From positions 1-53,663 of the forward strand of contig CACIKS010000001.1 in the NCBI GenBank assembly GCA_902587295.1: 53,663 bases of DNA, given 5' to 3'. Positions 1 to 11,368 of the stretch are shown in pieces. Source of the DNA: an uncultured Pelagibacteraceae bacterium (lineage in GTDB: Bacteria > Pseudomonadota > Alphaproteobacteria > Pelagibacterales > Pelagibacteraceae). Each line of letters starts with the position of its first letter. The first letter of the stretch is position 1. The position numbers and the translations under genes were made by a program. Under the pieces are notes generated by a model that made no database searches, had not been told where the DNA came from, and was given only the letters and a program-made list of their open reading frames with translations.

Positions 1-1
1 G

Positions 2-298
2 AAAGTAATAAATGAGGGAGATTCAAATGGTGCAAAAGAAATTATGCATAACGATTTTAAATTTCTGATGCATGCATCTGGAAAAACATTATTCAAGGAT
101 GATGTAGTAAAATGGGTTGGAATGAAAGATGTTAAACTAGACAAAGAAAGAATTCTTTTTGAAAACAACGAAGTTGGATTTATGCACGCTATTGCAAGTT
201 TTAAGGACGGTAATAAAGAAGCGGTTATGTCTTATTACAAGTTTAAAGATGGAAAAATAGTACACCAAGAAACAGGCGCTACTAAATTACCAAAATAA
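2..298 (+). CDS. NTF2/SnoaL-like domain protein, 5' partial
   Basis: The reading frame is open from base 2, so the gene begins before the window; the ATG at 44 is only an internal methionine. About 98 C-terminal residues are visible. The end contains a YYKFKDGKIV-type stretch followed by a short tail, as in NTF2-like (SnoaL/DUF4440) alpha+beta barrel proteins, whose last strands look like this. The family includes isomerases, hydrolases and pure ligand binders, so no reaction can be assigned. It ends six bases before trmD and may be co-transcribed with it. The fold assignment is moderate; the function is unknown. Confidence 0.6.
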   Translation, partial: KVINEGDSNGAKEIMHNDFKFLMHASGKTLFKDDVVKWVGMKDVKLDKERILFENNEVGFMHAIASFKDGNKEAVMSYYKFKDGKIVHQETGATKLPK

Positions 299-304
299 AA
301 AATA

Positions 305-1000
305 ATGTGGAAGGCTCGAGTATTTACTTTGTATCCAGAAATTTTTCCAGGACCTTTAAACAAAGGTTTATATGGAAAAGCATTAGAAAAAAAATTGTGG
401 AATTTAGAAGTTATAAACATCAGGGACTCTGCAGAAGATAAACATAAAACAGTAGATGATACTCCATTCGGTGGTGGGAGTGGAATGTTGCTTAAACCAG
501 ATGTTTTAGGAAAATCAATAGATAATAATATAAAAAAGGGTGAAAGAATTTTTTATCTTTCTCCAAAAGGAAAAAAATTTGATCAACAAATTGCAAAAGA
601 TTTGTCGAATGAAAAAACTATTAATTTGGTTTGCGGGAACTTCGAAGGAGTTGATCAACGTATTTTGGATACAAGAAATATAGAGGAAATTAGTATTGGG
701 GATTATATTTTATCAGGCGGGGAGTCAGCTTCTTTTGTGGTTATTGATGCTGTATTAAGATTGTTGCCTAATGTTCTAGGTAATGAAAAATCGAAGTCTG
801 ATGAAAGCTTTGAAAACGGATTATTAGAGTATCCGCAATACACAAAACCTCAAATTTGGGAAAAAAAAAGTGTTCCAGAAGTGCTATTATCAGGAGATCA
901 CAGCAAAATTAAGGACTGGCGTTTATCACAATCAAAGGATATAACACGACGCCGAAGACCTGATTTATGGAAAAAATATTTAGATAAAGAAAAAAAATGA
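305..1000 (+). CDS. trmD: tRNA (guanine(37)-N1)-methyltransferase TrmD
   Basis: TrmD transfers a methyl group from S-adenosylmethionine to N1 of G37, next to the anticodon in tRNAs reading CNN and some other codons, and prevents +1 frameshifting. At 231 residues it has the usual family length. The FGGGSGML segment near residues 55-62 and the [12 protein letters not shown] segment near 129-140, which forms the trefoil-knot SAM pocket, are both intact. The C-terminal domain ends in a basic [11 protein letters not shown] stretch typical of the family. Its stop overlaps the rplS start by four bases (ATGA), which suggests translational coupling. The gene start is placed at the ATG six bases after the preceding gene. 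Confidence 0.97.
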   Translation: MWKARVFTLYPEIFPGPLNKGLYGKALEKKLWNLEVINIRDSAEDKHKTVDDTPFGGGSGMLLKPDVLGKSIDNNIKKGERIFYLSPKGKKFDQQIAKDLSNEKTINLVCGNFEGVDQRILDTRNIEEISIGDYILSGGESASFVVIDAVLRLLPNVLGNEKSKSDESFENGLLEYPQYTKPQIWEKKSVPEVLLSGDHSKIKDWRLSQSKDITRRRRPDLWKKYLDKEKK

Positions 1001-1506
1001 AAAATATAGAAGAAATAAATAAAGCTTACGTTCAAAAAATTGTATCGAAAAGAAAAATTCCTGATTTTTTTCCAGGTGATACTATTCGTGTTGGTGTAAG
1101 AATTGTTGAAGGAAAAAGAGAGAGAATTCAGAATTTCGAGGGCGTATGTATAGCAAAAAAAAATAGAGATATTAACTCTTCGTTTACTGTGAGGAAGATT
1201 TCATTTGGAGAAGGTGTAGAAAGAACCTTTGCACTTTATAGTCCAGTAGTTGGATCAATAAAGGTAATTAGATCAGGAAAAGTCAAGAGAGCTAAATTAT
1301 ATTACTTAAGAGATCGAAAAGGGAAATCAGCTAGAATAGCTGAAAAATTGAAAAAAAATATTGGTATTGAAGTTGAGGTAAAAACTACTGAACCAATGGA
1401 AGATCAAAAAGCATTAGTTTCTGAAAATAAAGAGGAGACAAATGCAGACCAAGAAAAAAAAATTACAGAAAAAAAAGAAGTTAAAAAATCTGATAACTTA
1501 AAGTAA
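997..1506 (+). CDS. rplS: 50S ribosomal protein L19 with long charged C-terminal tail
   Basis: L19 sits at the subunit interface of the 50S ribosome. The first ~115 residues match the family: a [19 protein letters not shown] segment near residues 25-43, an [13 protein letters not shown] segment, and a [13 protein letters not shown] end near 101-113. The protein then continues for roughly 50 more residues of Lys/Glu-rich low-complexity sequence, making 169 residues against about 115 in E. coli. The pairing with trmD is the usual one. The tail is probably disordered and exposed to solvent; its role is not known from the sequence. Confidence 0.96.
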   Translation: MKNIEEINKAYVQKIVSKRKIPDFFPGDTIRVGVRIVEGKRERIQNFEGVCIAKKNRDINSSFTVRKISFGEGVERTFALYSPVVGSIKVIRSGKVKRAKLYYLRDRKGKSARIAEKLKKNIGIEVEVKTTEPMEDQKALVSENKEETNADQEKKITEKKEVKKSDNLK

Positions 1507-1513
1507 TTTTTTT

Positions 1514-2917
1514 ATGTCAAAAACCTTATACGATAAAATTTGGGATGAACATTTAGTACATCAACAGGATGATGGCACTTCACTTTTGTATGTAGATAGA
1601 CATCTAGTACACGAAGTTACAAGTCCCCAAGCTTTTGAAGGCCTGAGATTAAATAAAAGAAAAGTTAGAAAACCTAATTTCACTTTAGCTGTAGCAGATC
1701 ACAATGTACCTACCACTGATCGTACAAAAGGTATTAATGATCAACAATCAAAAATCCAAGTGGATACACTAAGAAAAAATTGTAAAGAATTTGGAGTTCC
1801 TTTATTTGATATGAACGATAAAAGGCAAGGAATAGTTCATATTATTGGACCAGAACAAGGTTTTACTCAACCAGGGACTATAATTGTTTGTGGCGATAGC
1901 CACACAGCAACTCACGGGGCATTTGGTGCACTTGCTTTTGGAATAGGAACTTCAGAAGTTGAACATGTTTTAGCTACTCAAACTCTTATTCAAAAAAAAT
2001 CTAAAAACTTTTTACTTAAAGTTGATGGAAGAATTCCTGTAGGTGTAACAGCCAAAGATGTCATTTTGAAAATTATAGGAACTATTGGTACTGCAGGAGG
2101 AACCGGATTTGTAATTGAATATTCAGGAGACGTTATAAGAAACTTCAGTATGGAGGAAAGAATGACCATATGTAATATGACTATAGAAGCAGGAGCACGA
2201 GCGGGATTAATCCAGCCCGATGAGAAGACTTTTGAATATTTAGAAAATAGACCTTTGTCACCCAAAAAAGATAATTGGAAAAAAGCTTTAGATTATTGGA
2301 GCAAATTAAAATCTGACATAGATTGCACTTTTGATAAAGAAATAGTTCTAAACGGGCAGGATGTAGTTCCACAAGTTACTTGGGGGACATCACCACAGGA
2401 TGTAGTTCCTGTTAATGGATTAGTACCAGATCCAAAAAAAGAAAAAAATAACGATAGACGTGTAGCAATGGAAAGATCACTAGACTATATGGGATTAAAA
2501 CCAAATACTAAAATGACAGATATTAAAATTGATAAAGTTTTTATAGGAAGTTGTACAAACGGAAGAATCCAGGATTTAAGAGAAGCAGCAAAACTTTTGA
2601 AAGATAAAAAAATAGCTGAACACGTTAATGCTATGGTTGTCCCAGGATCTGGACTTGTAAAAATTCAGGCTGAACAAGAAGGTTTAGATAAAGTTTTCAA
2701 AGATTCAGGTTTTGAATGGAGAGAACCAGGCTGCTCAATGTGTCTAGGAATGAATGAAGATCAGCTGAAGCCGAGAGAAAGATGCGCATCAACTTCAAAC
2801 AGAAATTTTGAAGGTAGACAAGGCCGTGGAGGAAGAACACATTTAGTTAGTCCAGCAATGGCAGCTGTCGCAGCTATCGAAGGACATTTGTCAGATGTTA
2901 GAAAGTTTAATAGATAA
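1514..2917 (+). CDS. leuC: 3-isopropylmalate dehydratase large subunit LeuC
   Basis: This is the iron-sulfur subunit of isopropylmalate isomerase, the second step of leucine synthesis, in which 2-isopropylmalate becomes 3-isopropylmalate. It is an aconitase-family protein of normal length (467 residues). The three cysteines that should bind the [4Fe-4S] cluster are visible: C347 in GSCTNGR, and C407 and C410 in CSMCLGMN. The [13 protein letters not shown] segment near residues 131-143 is another family signature. It begins seven bases after rplS and ends one base before leuD, so subunits C and D are made in tandem. Confidence 0.97.
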   Translation: MSKTLYDKIWDEHLVHQQDDGTSLLYVDRHLVHEVTSPQAFEGLRLNKRKVRKPNFTLAVADHNVPTTDRTKGINDQQSKIQVDTLRKNCKEFGVPLFDMNDKRQGIVHIIGPEQGFTQPGTIIVCGDSHTATHGAFGALAFGIGTSEVEHVLATQTLIQKKSKNFLLKVDGRIPVGVTAKDVILKIIGTIGTAGGTGFVIEYSGDVIRNFSMEERMTICNMTIEAGARAGLIQPDEKTFEYLENRPLSPKKDNWKKALDYWSKLKSDIDCTFDKEIVLNGQDVVPQVTWGTSPQDVVPVNGLVPDPKKEKNNDRRVAMERSLDYMGLKPNTKMTDIKIDKVFIGSCTNGRIQDLREAAKLLKDKKIAEHVNAMVVPGSGLVKIQAEQEGLDKVFKDSGFEWREPGCSMCLGMNEDQLKPRERCASTSNRNFEGRQGRGGRTHLVSPAMAAVAAIEGHLSDVRKFNR

Positions 2918-2918
2918 T

Positions 2919-3515
2919 ATGGATAAATTTAAACTTATAAGAAGTATACCTGCCTATATTCCTTTAATGAATATTGATACAGATAAAATTATTCCAAAAC
3001 AATTTTTAAAAACTATTAAAAGATCTGGACTAGGCAAAAGTTTATTTTATGAAATGAGATTTGATGAAAAAGGAAATCCAATTAAAGGTTTCATATTGGA
3101 CCAAGAACCATTTAAGAATTCAAAAATATTAATAACAGGAAAAAATTTTGGTTGTGGATCGTCAAGAGAGCACGCACCTTGGGCTTTGCTTGATTTTGGC
3201 ATTAAGGTAATCATAAGTGAAAGTTTTGCGGACATTTTCTACAATAACTGTTTTAAAAATGGAATACTTCCAATTGTTGTCAAAGACGAAACTATTAATG
3301 AACTCAAAGATTACTCTTCAAGGAAAGAAAATATCGAAGTTAAGCTTGAAGAACAAGAAATTATTTATGGAAACAAAAGTTTTAAATTTGAATTAGACTC
3401 TTTCAAAAAAAAGTGTTTGTTGGAGGGCTTGGATGATATTGCTCTATCACTCAAAAAAGTAAAAAATATAACAAATTTTGAGAGTCAAATGTCTCAAAAT
3501 AAACCGTGGTTATAA
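2919..3515 (+). CDS. leuD: 3-isopropylmalate dehydratase small subunit LeuD
   Basis: This is the small, swivel-domain partner of LeuC. I place the start at the ATG at 2919, one base after the leuC stop, giving 198 residues; an in-frame ATG at 2895 lies inside leuC and would add eight residues not expected in the family. Signatures include [13 protein letters not shown] near residues 17-29 and [15 protein letters not shown] near 76-90, the substrate-recognition segment. The length matches LeuD of other proteobacteria (about 200). Confidence 0.96.
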   Translation: MDKFKLIRSIPAYIPLMNIDTDKIIPKQFLKTIKRSGLGKSLFYEMRFDEKGNPIKGFILDQEPFKNSKILITGKNFGCGSSREHAPWALLDFGIKVIISESFADIFYNNCFKNGILPIVVKDETINELKDYSSRKENIEVKLEEQEIIYGNKSFKFELDSFKKKCLLEGLDDIALSLKKVKNITNFESQMSQNKPWL

Positions 3516-3516
3516 T

Positions 3517-4620
3517 ATGACAGCTAATCAAAAAAAAATATTACTTCTACCAGGCGATGGTATTGGCCCCGAGGTTGTTGGAGAAACAAAAAAAGTAATT
3601 GATTGGTTTAACAAAAAAAAATCTTTAGATTTTAAAATAGACCAAGATCTTATTGGAGGCGCAGCAATAGACAAACATGGAGTGCCTATAACTGACGAAG
3701 TATTTTATAGAGCTTTAGAAAGCGATGCAGTAATTGTTGGTGCTTGTGGCGGACCACAATATGACAAATTAGAGTTCTCAAAAAAACCCGAAAGAGCTCT
3801 TTTGAAATTGAGAAAAGAGTTAAAATTATTTGCAAATTTGAGACCAGCAATTTGTTTTAAACAACTTGTAGATTCATCTACTTTAAAATCAGAAATAGTT
3901 TCAGGTCTTGACATTTTAATTGTGAGGGAATTAACAGGTGGAATTTATTTTGGTGAACCAAGAGGAATAAAGCCTATAGAAAACGGTGAAAGAAGAGGTG
4001 TAAATACGCACGTTTACACTACAAAAGAAATTAAAAGAATTGCAAAAGTAGCTTTTGAATTAGCTTCGAAACGAAATAATAAAGTAACATCGTGTGAAAA
4101 ATCAAATGTTATGGAGGCTGGTGTTTTGTGGAGAGAAGAAGTTCAGTCGCTTAAGGATAAAGATTATAAAAAAATTGAACTAAATCATATGCTGGCAGAT
4201 AACTGTGCTATGCAATTGTTAAAAAATCCAAAACAGTTTGATGTTATATTAGCTGACAATTTATTCGGTGATATGTTATCGGACGAAGCAGCAATGCTGA
4301 CAGGGTCTTTAGGTTTATTACCTTCAGCTTCATTGGGTGATAAAGATAAAAATGGCAGAACTAGATCTTTATATGAACCTGTTCACGGATCAGCACCAGA
4401 TATTGCAGGTAAAAATATATCGAACCCAATCGCGACAATATTAAGTTTTTCAATGGCATTAAAATATTCTTTGGGTCTACAAAAAGAATCTGCAATGCTA
4501 GACAAGGCTGTTGAAAAAACCTTAGAAGACGGTTTAAGAACCCCAGATATAATGTCAAAAGGCAAGAAAAAGGTATCAACCACAGATATGGGTGATGCAA
4601 TTATATCAAATTTAAATTAA
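3517..4620 (+). CDS. leuB: 3-isopropylmalate dehydrogenase LeuB
   Basis: LeuB oxidises and decarboxylates 3-isopropylmalate with NAD+, giving 2-oxoisocaproate in leucine synthesis. The start is taken at 3517, one base past the leuD stop, giving 367 residues; an in-frame ATG at 3478 overlaps leuD and is unlikely. The protein opens with [11 protein letters not shown], the isocitrate/isopropylmalate dehydrogenase N-terminus. It contains [12 protein letters not shown], with the metal-binding aspartates, near residue 245, and [13 protein letters not shown] near residue 287, the nucleotide site typical of NAD-using members. It completes the leuCDB run. Confidence 0.97.
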   Translation: MTANQKKILLLPGDGIGPEVVGETKKVIDWFNKKKSLDFKIDQDLIGGAAIDKHGVPITDEVFYRALESDAVIVGACGGPQYDKLEFSKKPERALLKLRKELKLFANLRPAICFKQLVDSSTLKSEIVSGLDILIVRELTGGIYFGEPRGIKPIENGERRGVNTHVYTTKEIKRIAKVAFELASKRNNKVTSCEKSNVMEAGVLWREEVQSLKDKDYKKIELNHMLADNCAMQLLKNPKQFDVILADNLFGDMLSDEAAMLTGSLGLLPSASLGDKDKNGRTRSLYEPVHGSAPDIAGKNISNPIATILSFSMALKYSLGLQKESAMLDKAVEKTLEDGLRTPDIMSKGKKKVSTTDMGDAIISNLN

Positions 4621-4631
4621 AATAGTTTCAA

Positions 4632-5639
4632 ATGAACTTAGCTATAATTGGTGCCACCGGCAACGTTGGAAGAAAAACTATTGAGATTTTAGAAAAATCT
4701 AAAATTCAAATATCAAATTTATTTTTAGTTGCTTCTTCAAAAAGTGAAGGAAAAAAAATAAAATTTAAAGGAAAAGAAATAGAGATACAAAGTCTTGAAA
4801 AATATGACTTTTCAAATGCAAAAATAACTTTTTTTGCCGCAGGAAGTAAAATCGCAGAAGAGTGGGCATTAAAAGCAAGCAAAAAAACTATCGTAATAGA
4901 TAATTCTAAATTTTTTAGAATGGATGCTAATGTACCATTGATTGTTCCAGAGGTAAATTTGGAGCAGTTAGCAAATTATAAAAAAAAAAATATCATAGCT
5001 AATGCTAACTGTTCTACAATACAAATGGTTGTTGCTTTAAAACCTTTACATGATCACTTTAATATAAAAAGAGTTATTGTTTCTACATATCAATCAGTAT
5101 CTGGCGCAGGCAGAGCGCCAATGGATGAGTTATTAAATCAATCAAAAGATTATTTAGATGGAAAAAAAATTTATTCAAAAAATTTTACAAAACAAATTGC
5201 ATTTAATTTGATACCTCATATCGACGAATTTGTTGACCAAGGTTATACAAAAGAGGAGTTGAAAATGATCAATGAAACAAAAAAAATTCTTGATCCACAA
5301 ATACAAGTATCAGCTACTTGTGTTAGGGTTCCTGTAATGGTATCTCACTCAGAGTCAATAAATGTAGAATTTGAAAAACCATTTGATATTAAAAAAGTCA
5401 AAGAGATTTTAATCAAATCAAAAGGCTGTAAAGTTATTGATGAAAGAAAAGATGGGGGTTATATAACCCCATTAGAAGCGGAAAATAGTTACTTAACATT
5501 CATTTCTAGAATTCGTAAAGATAGTTCTAATAATAAAGCAATAAATATGTGGGTAGTTTGTGATAATTTACTGAAAGGAGCTGCATTGAATACAGTTCAA
5601 ATAGCTGAAAAACTAATAGAAAAGTATTATGGAAAATAA
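4632..5639 (+). CDS. asd: Aspartate-semialdehyde dehydrogenase
   Basis: Asd reduces aspartyl phosphate to aspartate semialdehyde with NADPH, the branch point to lysine/diaminopimelate, threonine and methionine. It has 335 residues. The GATGNVGRKTIEIL nucleotide-binding loop lies at residues 7-20, and the catalytic cysteine is C127 in NANCST. The SVSGAGRAPMDEL segment near residue 155 is characteristic. The leuCDB-asd order is common in proteobacteria. The last eleven bases overlap the sdhC start, so this gene may be transcribed into the sdh operon. Confidence 0.97.
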   Translation: MNLAIIGATGNVGRKTIEILEKSKIQISNLFLVASSKSEGKKIKFKGKEIEIQSLEKYDFSNAKITFFAAGSKIAEEWALKASKKTIVIDNSKFFRMDANVPLIVPEVNLEQLANYKKKNIIANANCSTIQMVVALKPLHDHFNIKRVIVSTYQSVSGAGRAPMDELLNQSKDYLDGKKIYSKNFTKQIAFNLIPHIDEFVDQGYTKEELKMINETKKILDPQIQVSATCVRVPVMVSHSESINVEFEKPFDIKKVKEILIKSKGCKVIDERKDGGYITPLEAENSYLTFISRIRKDSSNNKAINMWVVCDNLLKGAALNTVQIAEKLIEKYYGK

Positions 5640-5997
5640 AAATAAACCTTTGTCACCGCATCTACAAGTTTACCGGTGGCATATATCATCACTTCTATCG
5701 ATTACTCATAGAATTGTTGGAATAATAAATTTTTTCGGTATTATTTTTATTTCTTCAATTTTAATATTCAATTTTCAATTTTTTCAAATAATATCTCAAT
5801 CTTTTTTTGGCAAGTTTATAATTATATCGTTATGCTGGTCGTTTAGTTTTCAAATTGTAAATGAAATTAGACATTTGTTTTGGGATATGGGATACGGTTT
5901 TGACTTAAAGGTATCACAGATAACTGGTATTATTGCGATAGTTGGATCTTTTATTTTGACAATTTTATTTTACCTTATCGGAAGGAATGTTTTTTAA
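5629..5997 (+). CDS. sdhC: Succinate dehydrogenase cytochrome b556 subunit SdhC
   Basis: SdhC is one of two membrane anchors of respiratory complex II; it binds heme b and helps form the ubiquinone site. It has 122 residues with three hydrophobic segments, near 28-50, 58-78 and 98-118. The N-terminus carries PLSPHLQVYRWHISSLLSIT-like SdhC sequence with HRIVG near residue 27. The RHLFWDMGYG segment near residue 80 carries the likely heme-ligand histidine. The gene overlaps asd by 11 bases and is followed at once by sdhD. Confidence 0.93.
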   Translation: MENKNKPLSPHLQVYRWHISSLLSITHRIVGIINFFGIIFISSILIFNFQFFQIISQSFFGKFIIISLCWSFSFQIVNEIRHLFWDMGYGFDLKVSQITGIIAIVGSFILTILFYLIGRNVF

Positions 5998-5998
5998 A

Positions 5999-6322
5999 AT
6001 GATTAAAGCTACAAAAAAATGGTTAACGACTAAGATTTCTTCAGGATTATTAATTCCCTTTATGATATGGTTTATCATTAATTTCGTATCATTATTTGAT
6101 GCTAACAATTCTCAAATAACATCATTCTTTTCCGATATATCAACCAAAATAATATTTTCTTTATTTATAGTATTAGCTTTTACCTTTTATACCCTCACTA
6201 TAAGCGAGGTTTTTGAAGATTATATTAGCAATCCAAAAATCAAAAATGCCGCAAACAGATTCCTTGTTTTATTTAGTATAATAATCACATTAATATTAAT
6301 TTTATTTTTAATTAAAACTTAA
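5999..6322 (+). CDS. sdhD: Succinate dehydrogenase membrane anchor SdhD
   Basis: This is the second small membrane anchor of complex II. It has three hydrophobic segments in about 107 residues and is weakly conserved, so its identity rests mainly on its position between sdhC and sdhA. I prefer the ATG at 5999, one base after the sdhC stop; an in-frame ATG at 5987 would add four residues and overlap sdhC. A HYxxGxxxxxxDY-like quinone-site signature is not obvious; the family's DY-type site may be the EDYIS near residue 71. Confidence 0.85.
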   Translation: MIKATKKWLTTKISSGLLIPFMIWFIINFVSLFDANNSQITSFFSDISTKIIFSLFIVLAFTFYTLTISEVFEDYISNPKIKNAANRFLVLFSIIITLILILFLIKT

Positions 6323-6326
6323 TTTT

Positions 6327-8102
6327 ATGAGTACATATAAAATCGTAGATCATGAGTATGACGTTGTTGTCTTGGGTGCAGGTGGTTCTGGCTTGAGAGC
6401 CGCTGTAGGACTTTCAGAAGCTGGTCTTAAGACAGCTTGCATATCAAAAGTATTTCCAACTAGAAGTCATACATCTGCTGCTCAAGGAGGAATTTCTGCT
6501 GCCCTAGGAAATATGGGAGAAGATGACTGGAGATGGCATATGTATGATACAGTTAAAGGCTCTGATTGGTTGGGTGATCAAGATGCAATTGAACATTTGT
6601 GCAAGGAAGCACCAAAAGCAGTAATTGAATTGGAAAAATATGGTGTTCCATTTAGTAGAACTAAAGAAGGAAAAATTTATCAAAGAGCCTTTGGTGGGAT
6701 GACTAAAAATTACGGCAATGAATCTGTTCAAAGAACTTGTGCTGCAGCTGATAGAACTGGTCACGCAATCCTGCATACTTTATATGGGCAAGCTTTGAAA
6801 CATAATACTGAGTTTTTTATTGAATATTTTGCTTTAGACCTGTTAATGAAGGATGGAGAGTGCAAGGGGCTAATTGCTTGGAACTTAAATGATGGAACAA
6901 TACATAGATTTAGATCACATATAACAATTCTAGCCACAGGTGGTTACGGTAAAGTTTATTACACGGCAACATCTGCCCATACGTGTACAGGAGATGGAAA
7001 CGGAATGGCATTGCGTGCTGGTTTACCTCTACAAGATATGGAGTTTGTTCAGTTTCACCCAACAGGGATTTACGGAGTAGGAACCTTAATCTCAGAAGGC
7101 GTTAGAGGTGAAGGTGGTTATCTTTTAAACTCAAAAGGTGAAAGATTTATGGAAAGATATGCTCCAAAGGCTAAAGACTTAGCTTCAAGAGATGTAGTGA
7201 GCAGATCAATTGCAGTAGAAATAAATGAAGGAAGAGGAGTTGGTAAAAATAAAGATTACGTTAATTTACATTTAGATCATCTTGATCCAAAAGTAATAGA
7301 AGAACGACTGCCTGGGATTGCAGAGTCGGCAAAAACATTCTGTGAAGTTGACGTAAGAAAAGATCCAATACCAGTAGTTCCTACTGTGCATTACAATATG
7401 GGTGGAATACCAACTAATTATAAAGCTGAGGTTTTAACTCTGAATGGGAAAGAATCTACTGTGCGTGGATTAATGGCTATAGGGGAAGCTGCTTGTGTTT
7501 CTGTTCATGGTGCTAATAGACTAGGGTCAAACTCATTAATAGATTTAGTAGTATTCGGAAAATCGGCTGCAAATAGGGCCGCAGAACTCATCAAGCCAGG
7601 AACGCCTCATGAAGAAATACCACAAAGTGAAACAGATAAATGTTTAGATAGATTTGATAAACTTCGTAATGCATCTGGGTCAACAAAAACTTCCGAACTA
7701 AGATTATCTATGCAAAGAACTATGCAATCTAAATGTGCAGTTTTCAGGACTGAAAAAACTTTAAAAGAAGGAATGGATCAAATCAGAAAACCTTTTGAGG
7801 GAATGTCTGATATTTCAGTTTCAGATAAGTCTTTACTATTTAATACTGACCTTGTTGAAACTTTAGAATTTGATAATCTTATAAGACAGGCAATGACAAC
7901 AATAGACTCAGCTTATCATAGAAAAGAAAGCAGAGGAGCTCATGCAAGAGAAGACTTTAAAAATAGAGACGACAAGAAATATATGACACATACGTTAGCC
8001 TGGCAAAATGGAAATAATGTTAAGGTTTCCTATAGACCCGTTCATGCAAAAACTTTAACAAACGATGTACAATACTTTCCACCAAGAGAAAGAGTGTATT
8101 AA
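6327..8102 (+). CDS. sdhA: Succinate dehydrogenase flavoprotein subunit SdhA
   Basis: SdhA carries covalent FAD and oxidises succinate to fumarate. It has the normal 591 residues. The FAD-binding [10 protein letters not shown] lies near residues 17-26. [10 protein letters not shown] near 46-55 contains the histidine expected to hold FAD covalently. The [20 protein letters not shown] run near 246-265 forms the active site. The C-terminal GAHAREDF is typical. Its stop overlaps the sdhB start by one base (TAATG), ensuring coupled synthesis. Confidence 0.98.
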   Translation: MSTYKIVDHEYDVVVLGAGGSGLRAAVGLSEAGLKTACISKVFPTRSHTSAAQGGISAALGNMGEDDWRWHMYDTVKGSDWLGDQDAIEHLCKEAPKAVIELEKYGVPFSRTKEGKIYQRAFGGMTKNYGNESVQRTCAAADRTGHAILHTLYGQALKHNTEFFIEYFALDLLMKDGECKGLIAWNLNDGTIHRFRSHITILATGGYGKVYYTATSAHTCTGDGNGMALRAGLPLQDMEFVQFHPTGIYGVGTLISEGVRGEGGYLLNSKGERFMERYAPKAKDLASRDVVSRSIAVEINEGRGVGKNKDYVNLHLDHLDPKVIEERLPGIAESAKTFCEVDVRKDPIPVVPTVHYNMGGIPTNYKAEVLTLNGKESTVRGLMAIGEAACVSVHGANRLGSNSLIDLVVFGKSAANRAAELIKPGTPHEEIPQSETDKCLDRFDKLRNASGSTKTSELRLSMQRTMQSKCAVFRTEKTLKEGMDQIRKPFEGMSDISVSDKSLLFNTDLVETLEFDNLIRQAMTTIDSAYHRKESRGAHAREDFKNRDDKKYMTHTLAWQNGNNVKVSYRPVHAKTLTNDVQYFPPRERVY

Positions 8103-8878
8103 TGGTTCAATTTAGCCTTCCACAAAATTCTAAAATTTTAAAAGGCAATTATTACAAAGATAAAACCGGATCAAATAATTTAAAAAAAATTAATGTTTAT
8201 AGGTGGAACCCCTCCAGCAATGAAAACCCGAGAATTGATACATTTGAGGTAGATTTGAATGAGTGTGGACCCAAAGTATTAGATATTCTATTTAAAATTA
8301 AAAATGAAATTGATCCTACTTTAACTTTTAGAAGATCATGTGCACACGGCGTTTGTGGTTCGTGCGCTATGAATGTCGATGGAGTAAATACATTGTCTTG
8401 TATTAAATCTCACTCTGATATTAAAGGTGAATTAAATATTTATCCATTACCTCATTTGAAAGTAATTAAGGATTTAGTTGGTGATTTAACTACACTTTAT
8501 AAACAATATGAATCAGTGGAACCTTGGCTTAAATCTAAAGTTGGAGAAAAAACATCTACAGAAATAAAACAGTCACAAGAGGACAGAGCAAAACTTGACG
8601 GTTATTACGAATGTATACTTTGTGCATGTTGCTCAACTTCTTGCCCAAGTTATTGGTGGAATGGAGATAAATACTTAGGACCTGCAGTTTTATTACAAGC
8701 ATACCGTTGGATTACTGACAGTAGAGACGAGGAGAGAAAAGAAAGATTAAAAAAAGTTGCAGATGAACTTAAGCTGTATAGATGTCATACGATTATGAAT
8801 TGTACTAATTCTTGCCCAAAAGGTTTAAATCCCGCAAAAGCAATTGGATCTATTAAAAAAATGCTTGCATCGAGTTAA
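8102..8878 (+). CDS. sdhB: Succinate dehydrogenase iron-sulfur subunit SdhB
   Basis: SdhB passes electrons from the flavin to ubiquinone through three iron-sulfur clusters. In 258 residues it has the [2Fe-2S] site [13 protein letters not shown] near residues 80-92 with a further cysteine in LSCIKS. The [17 protein letters not shown] motif near 177-193 and [17 protein letters not shown] near 225-241 carry the [4Fe-4S] and [3Fe-4S] ligands. All expected cysteines are present. It closes the sdhCDAB operon; mmsA follows after 26 bases. Confidence 0.98.
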   Translation: MVQFSLPQNSKILKGNYYKDKTGSNNLKKINVYRWNPSSNENPRIDTFEVDLNECGPKVLDILFKIKNEIDPTLTFRRSCAHGVCGSCAMNVDGVNTLSCIKSHSDIKGELNIYPLPHLKVIKDLVGDLTTLYKQYESVEPWLKSKVGEKTSTEIKQSQEDRAKLDGYYECILCACCSTSCPSYWWNGDKYLGPAVLLQAYRWITDSRDEERKERLKKVADELKLYRCHTIMNCTNSCPKGLNPAKAIGSIKKMLASS

Positions 8879-8904
8879 AAGCTTAATTAATCATTAATAA
8901 CAAA

Positions 8905-10398
8905 ATGAATTCAATAGAGCATTTTATTGACGGTAAAATTGTTAAAGGTTCGTCTAAAAGAACAGCAAAGGTATTTAACCCTGCCACCGGTGAGGTAAGC
9001 TCCAATGTAAATCTTGCAAACACTGCTGATTTAAATAAAGCTGTTGAAGCTGCAAAAAAAGCCTTTCCTAGTTGGTCAGAAAAAACTCCGTTATTTAGAG
9101 CCAGAGTTCTTTTTAAATTTAAAGAATTGATTGAAAAAAACTATGACGAACTTACAAAGATTATTGTTTCTGAACATGGAAAAGTCTATGAAGATGCCAA
9201 AGGTTCTTTGACTAGAGGATTGGAGGTCGTAGAATTTGCTTGTGGAATACCACAGTTGCTCAAAGGAGAATTTACAGAAAATGTTGGCACAAATGTTGAC
9301 AGCTGGTCTATGAGACAACCACTCGGAGTTTGTGCAGGCATTACCCCTTTTAACTTTCCAGCGATGGTCCCTATGTGGATGTTTCCTGTTGCAATTGCTT
9401 GTGGGAATACATTTGTTTTAAAACCATCCGAGAAGGATCCATCTTGTTCTATGAAACTAGCAGAATTATTTTTAGAAGCCGGTCTTCCTCCAGGTGTCTT
9501 TAATGTTGTTAATGGGGACAAAGAAGCTGTTGATGCAATAATTAAAAATAAGGATATTGCTGCTGTAAGTTTTGTTGGTTCAACACCGATTGCAAAATAT
9601 ATATATGAAAATTGTGCAAAAAATGAAAAAAGAGTCCAAGCCTTGGGAGGCGCAAAAAATCACTGTGTAGTAATGCCAGATTGTGATTTAGACCAAGCAG
9701 TTAACGGTTTGATGGGTGCAGCATATGGATCAGCAGGTGAGAGATGTATGGCACAATCAGTAGCTGTTGCAGTTGGTAAAATTGCAGAGCCCCTTGTCAA
9801 AAATTTATCAAAAAAAGTAGAGTCTTTAAAAGTAGGCCCAGGTTTAGATAAGAAATCGCAAATGGGTCCATTAGTTACTAAAGAACATCTAGAAAAAGTT
9901 AAAGGTTACGTTGATATAGGAGTCAAGGAAGGTGCAAAACTTGTAGTAGACGGGAGAAATTTGAAGCTTCAAGGTTATGAAAATGGTTTTTATATGGGAG
10001 GATGTTTATTTGATTATGTTAAAAAAAATATGAGAATTTATAAAGAGGAAATATTTGGTCCAGTCCTTTCAGTTGTAAGAGCAAAAGATTATAATGAAGC
10101 TTTATCTTTGGTAAATGATCATGAATTTGGAAATGGTACTAGTATATTTACAAGAGATGGAGATACGGGGAGATCGTTCGCAAGCAAGGTAAAAATTGGA
10201 ATGGTTGGCATAAACATACCAATTCCAGTTCCGATGGCGTTTCATAGTTTTGGTGGATGGAAAAGATCTTTATTTGGAGATCAAAGCATACATGGGCCTG
10301 AAGGTGTTAGGTTCTATACAAAATTAAAAACAATTACATCTAGGTGGCCATCGGGTATCAAAACAGATCCAGAGTTTGTGATGCCAACAATGAAATAA
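8905..10398 (+). CDS. mmsA: Methylmalonate-semialdehyde dehydrogenase (CoA-acylating)
   Basis: MmsA converts (methyl)malonate semialdehyde plus CoA and NAD+ to propionyl-CoA or acetyl-CoA in valine, thymine and beta-alanine breakdown. The 497-residue aldehyde dehydrogenase has the MmsA-type N-terminus ([15 protein letters not shown]), [16 protein letters not shown] near residues 145-160, and the catalytic cysteine C281 in [26 protein letters not shown] near the C-terminus is also family-specific. It sits between sdh and mdh, so its CoA products would be made next to TCA enzymes. The exact aldehyde substrate is inferred from family similarity. Confidence 0.93.
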   Translation: MNSIEHFIDGKIVKGSSKRTAKVFNPATGEVSSNVNLANTADLNKAVEAAKKAFPSWSEKTPLFRARVLFKFKELIEKNYDELTKIIVSEHGKVYEDAKGSLTRGLEVVEFACGIPQLLKGEFTENVGTNVDSWSMRQPLGVCAGITPFNFPAMVPMWMFPVAIACGNTFVLKPSEKDPSCSMKLAELFLEAGLPPGVFNVVNGDKEAVDAIIKNKDIAAVSFVGSTPIAKYIYENCAKNEKRVQALGGAKNHCVVMPDCDLDQAVNGLMGAAYGSAGERCMAQSVAVAVGKIAEPLVKNLSKKVESLKVGPGLDKKSQMGPLVTKEHLEKVKGYVDIGVKEGAKLVVDGRNLKLQGYENGFYMGGCLFDYVKKNMRIYKEEIFGPVLSVVRAKDYNEALSLVNDHEFGNGTSIFTRDGDTGRSFASKVKIGMVGINIPIPVPMAFHSFGGWKRSLFGDQSIHGPEGVRFYTKLKTITSRWPSGIKTDPEFVMPTMK

Positions 10399-10400
10399 AA

Positions 10401-11366
10401 ATGAAAAAAAAAATATCTTTAATTGGAGCAGGACAAATTGGCGGTACTTTAGCTCACTTAATTGCATTAAAGGAGCTTGGTAATGTAGTGCTATTTGATG
10501 TTGCAGAGGGAATTGCAAAAGGGAAAGCACTTGACATTGCCCAATCCTCGTCGGTTGATGGTTTCAATGTGAGTTTACAAGGCACAAGCAATTATGAAGA
10601 TACAAAAAATTCTGATGTTATAATAATTACAGCTGGAGTACCTAGAAAACCAGGTATGACTAGAGATGATCTTCTAGGTATAAATTTGAAAATTATTAAA
10701 CAAGTGGCTGACGGTATTTGTAAAACTTCACCAAATGCTTTTGTTATTTGTATAACAAATCCACTCGATGTTATTGTAATGGCATTACAAAGATATTCTG
10801 GTCTGAAAAAAAACAAAGTTGTTGGAATGGCTGGAATATTGGACACGTCTAGATTTACTTATTTTTTGTCAAAAGAATTAAACATTTCAACAAATAAAAT
10901 AAAATCTTTAGTCTTAGGTGGGCATGGAGACACAATGGTTGCAATGATTAAAAGTACAGAGGTTGACGGAAAGTCGCTAGAAGATTTAATTAATTCTGGA
11001 AAAATATCTAAAAAAAGATTAAATGAAATTATTTTGAGAACAAAAAATGGTGGGGCGGAAATAGTAAAATTTTTAGAGAAAGGATCAGCTTTTTATGCTC
11101 CTGCTGCATCCGGAGTTCAAATGGCTGAGAGTTATCTAAAAGATCAAAAAAAAACTTTACCCTGCGCGGCCTTCCTAAAAGGAGAATATGGAGTTAATAA
11201 TCTTTATGCAGGTGTTCCAGTAATAATTGGAAAAAATGGAGTTGAAAAAATAATTGAAGTTAGTTTATCAGACGAAGAAAAAGTAAACTTTAATAAATCT
11301 ATTCAAGCCGTAAAAGATCTTTATTCGGCTGCAGTAAAAATAGATCCTACTTTAGGTAAAGATTAA
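10401..11366 (+). CDS. mdh: Malate dehydrogenase
   Basis: Mdh interconverts malate and oxaloacetate with NAD+. It is of the LDH-like bacterial class with about 321 residues. I start it at the ATG at 10401, two bases after the mmsA stop; an in-frame ATG at 10344 lies within mmsA and would add 19 unrelated residues. The NAD-binding LIGAGQIGG is at residues 7-15. Substrate arginines occur in [13 protein letters not shown] near 75-90, and the catalytic histidine is H175 in GGHGDTMV. The next reading frame begins two bases after its stop. Confidence 0.96.
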   Translation: MKKKISLIGAGQIGGTLAHLIALKELGNVVLFDVAEGIAKGKALDIAQSSSVDGFNVSLQGTSNYEDTKNSDVIIITAGVPRKPGMTRDDLLGINLKIIKQVADGICKTSPNAFVICITNPLDVIVMALQRYSGLKKNKVVGMAGILDTSRFTYFLSKELNISTNKIKSLVLGGHGDTMVAMIKSTEVDGKSLEDLINSGKISKKRLNEIILRTKNGGAEIVKFLEKGSAFYAPAASGVQMAESYLKDQKKTLPCAAFLKGEYGVNNLYAGVPVIIGKNGVEKIIEVSLSDEEKVNFNKSIQAVKDLYSAAVKIDPTLGKD

Positions 11367-11368
11367 GA

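Noticed and set aside
10344-10400. Upstream in-frame start for mdh
   Set aside because: It lies within mmsA and adds residues unlike the Rossmann-fold start; the ATG at 10401 gives the family length.
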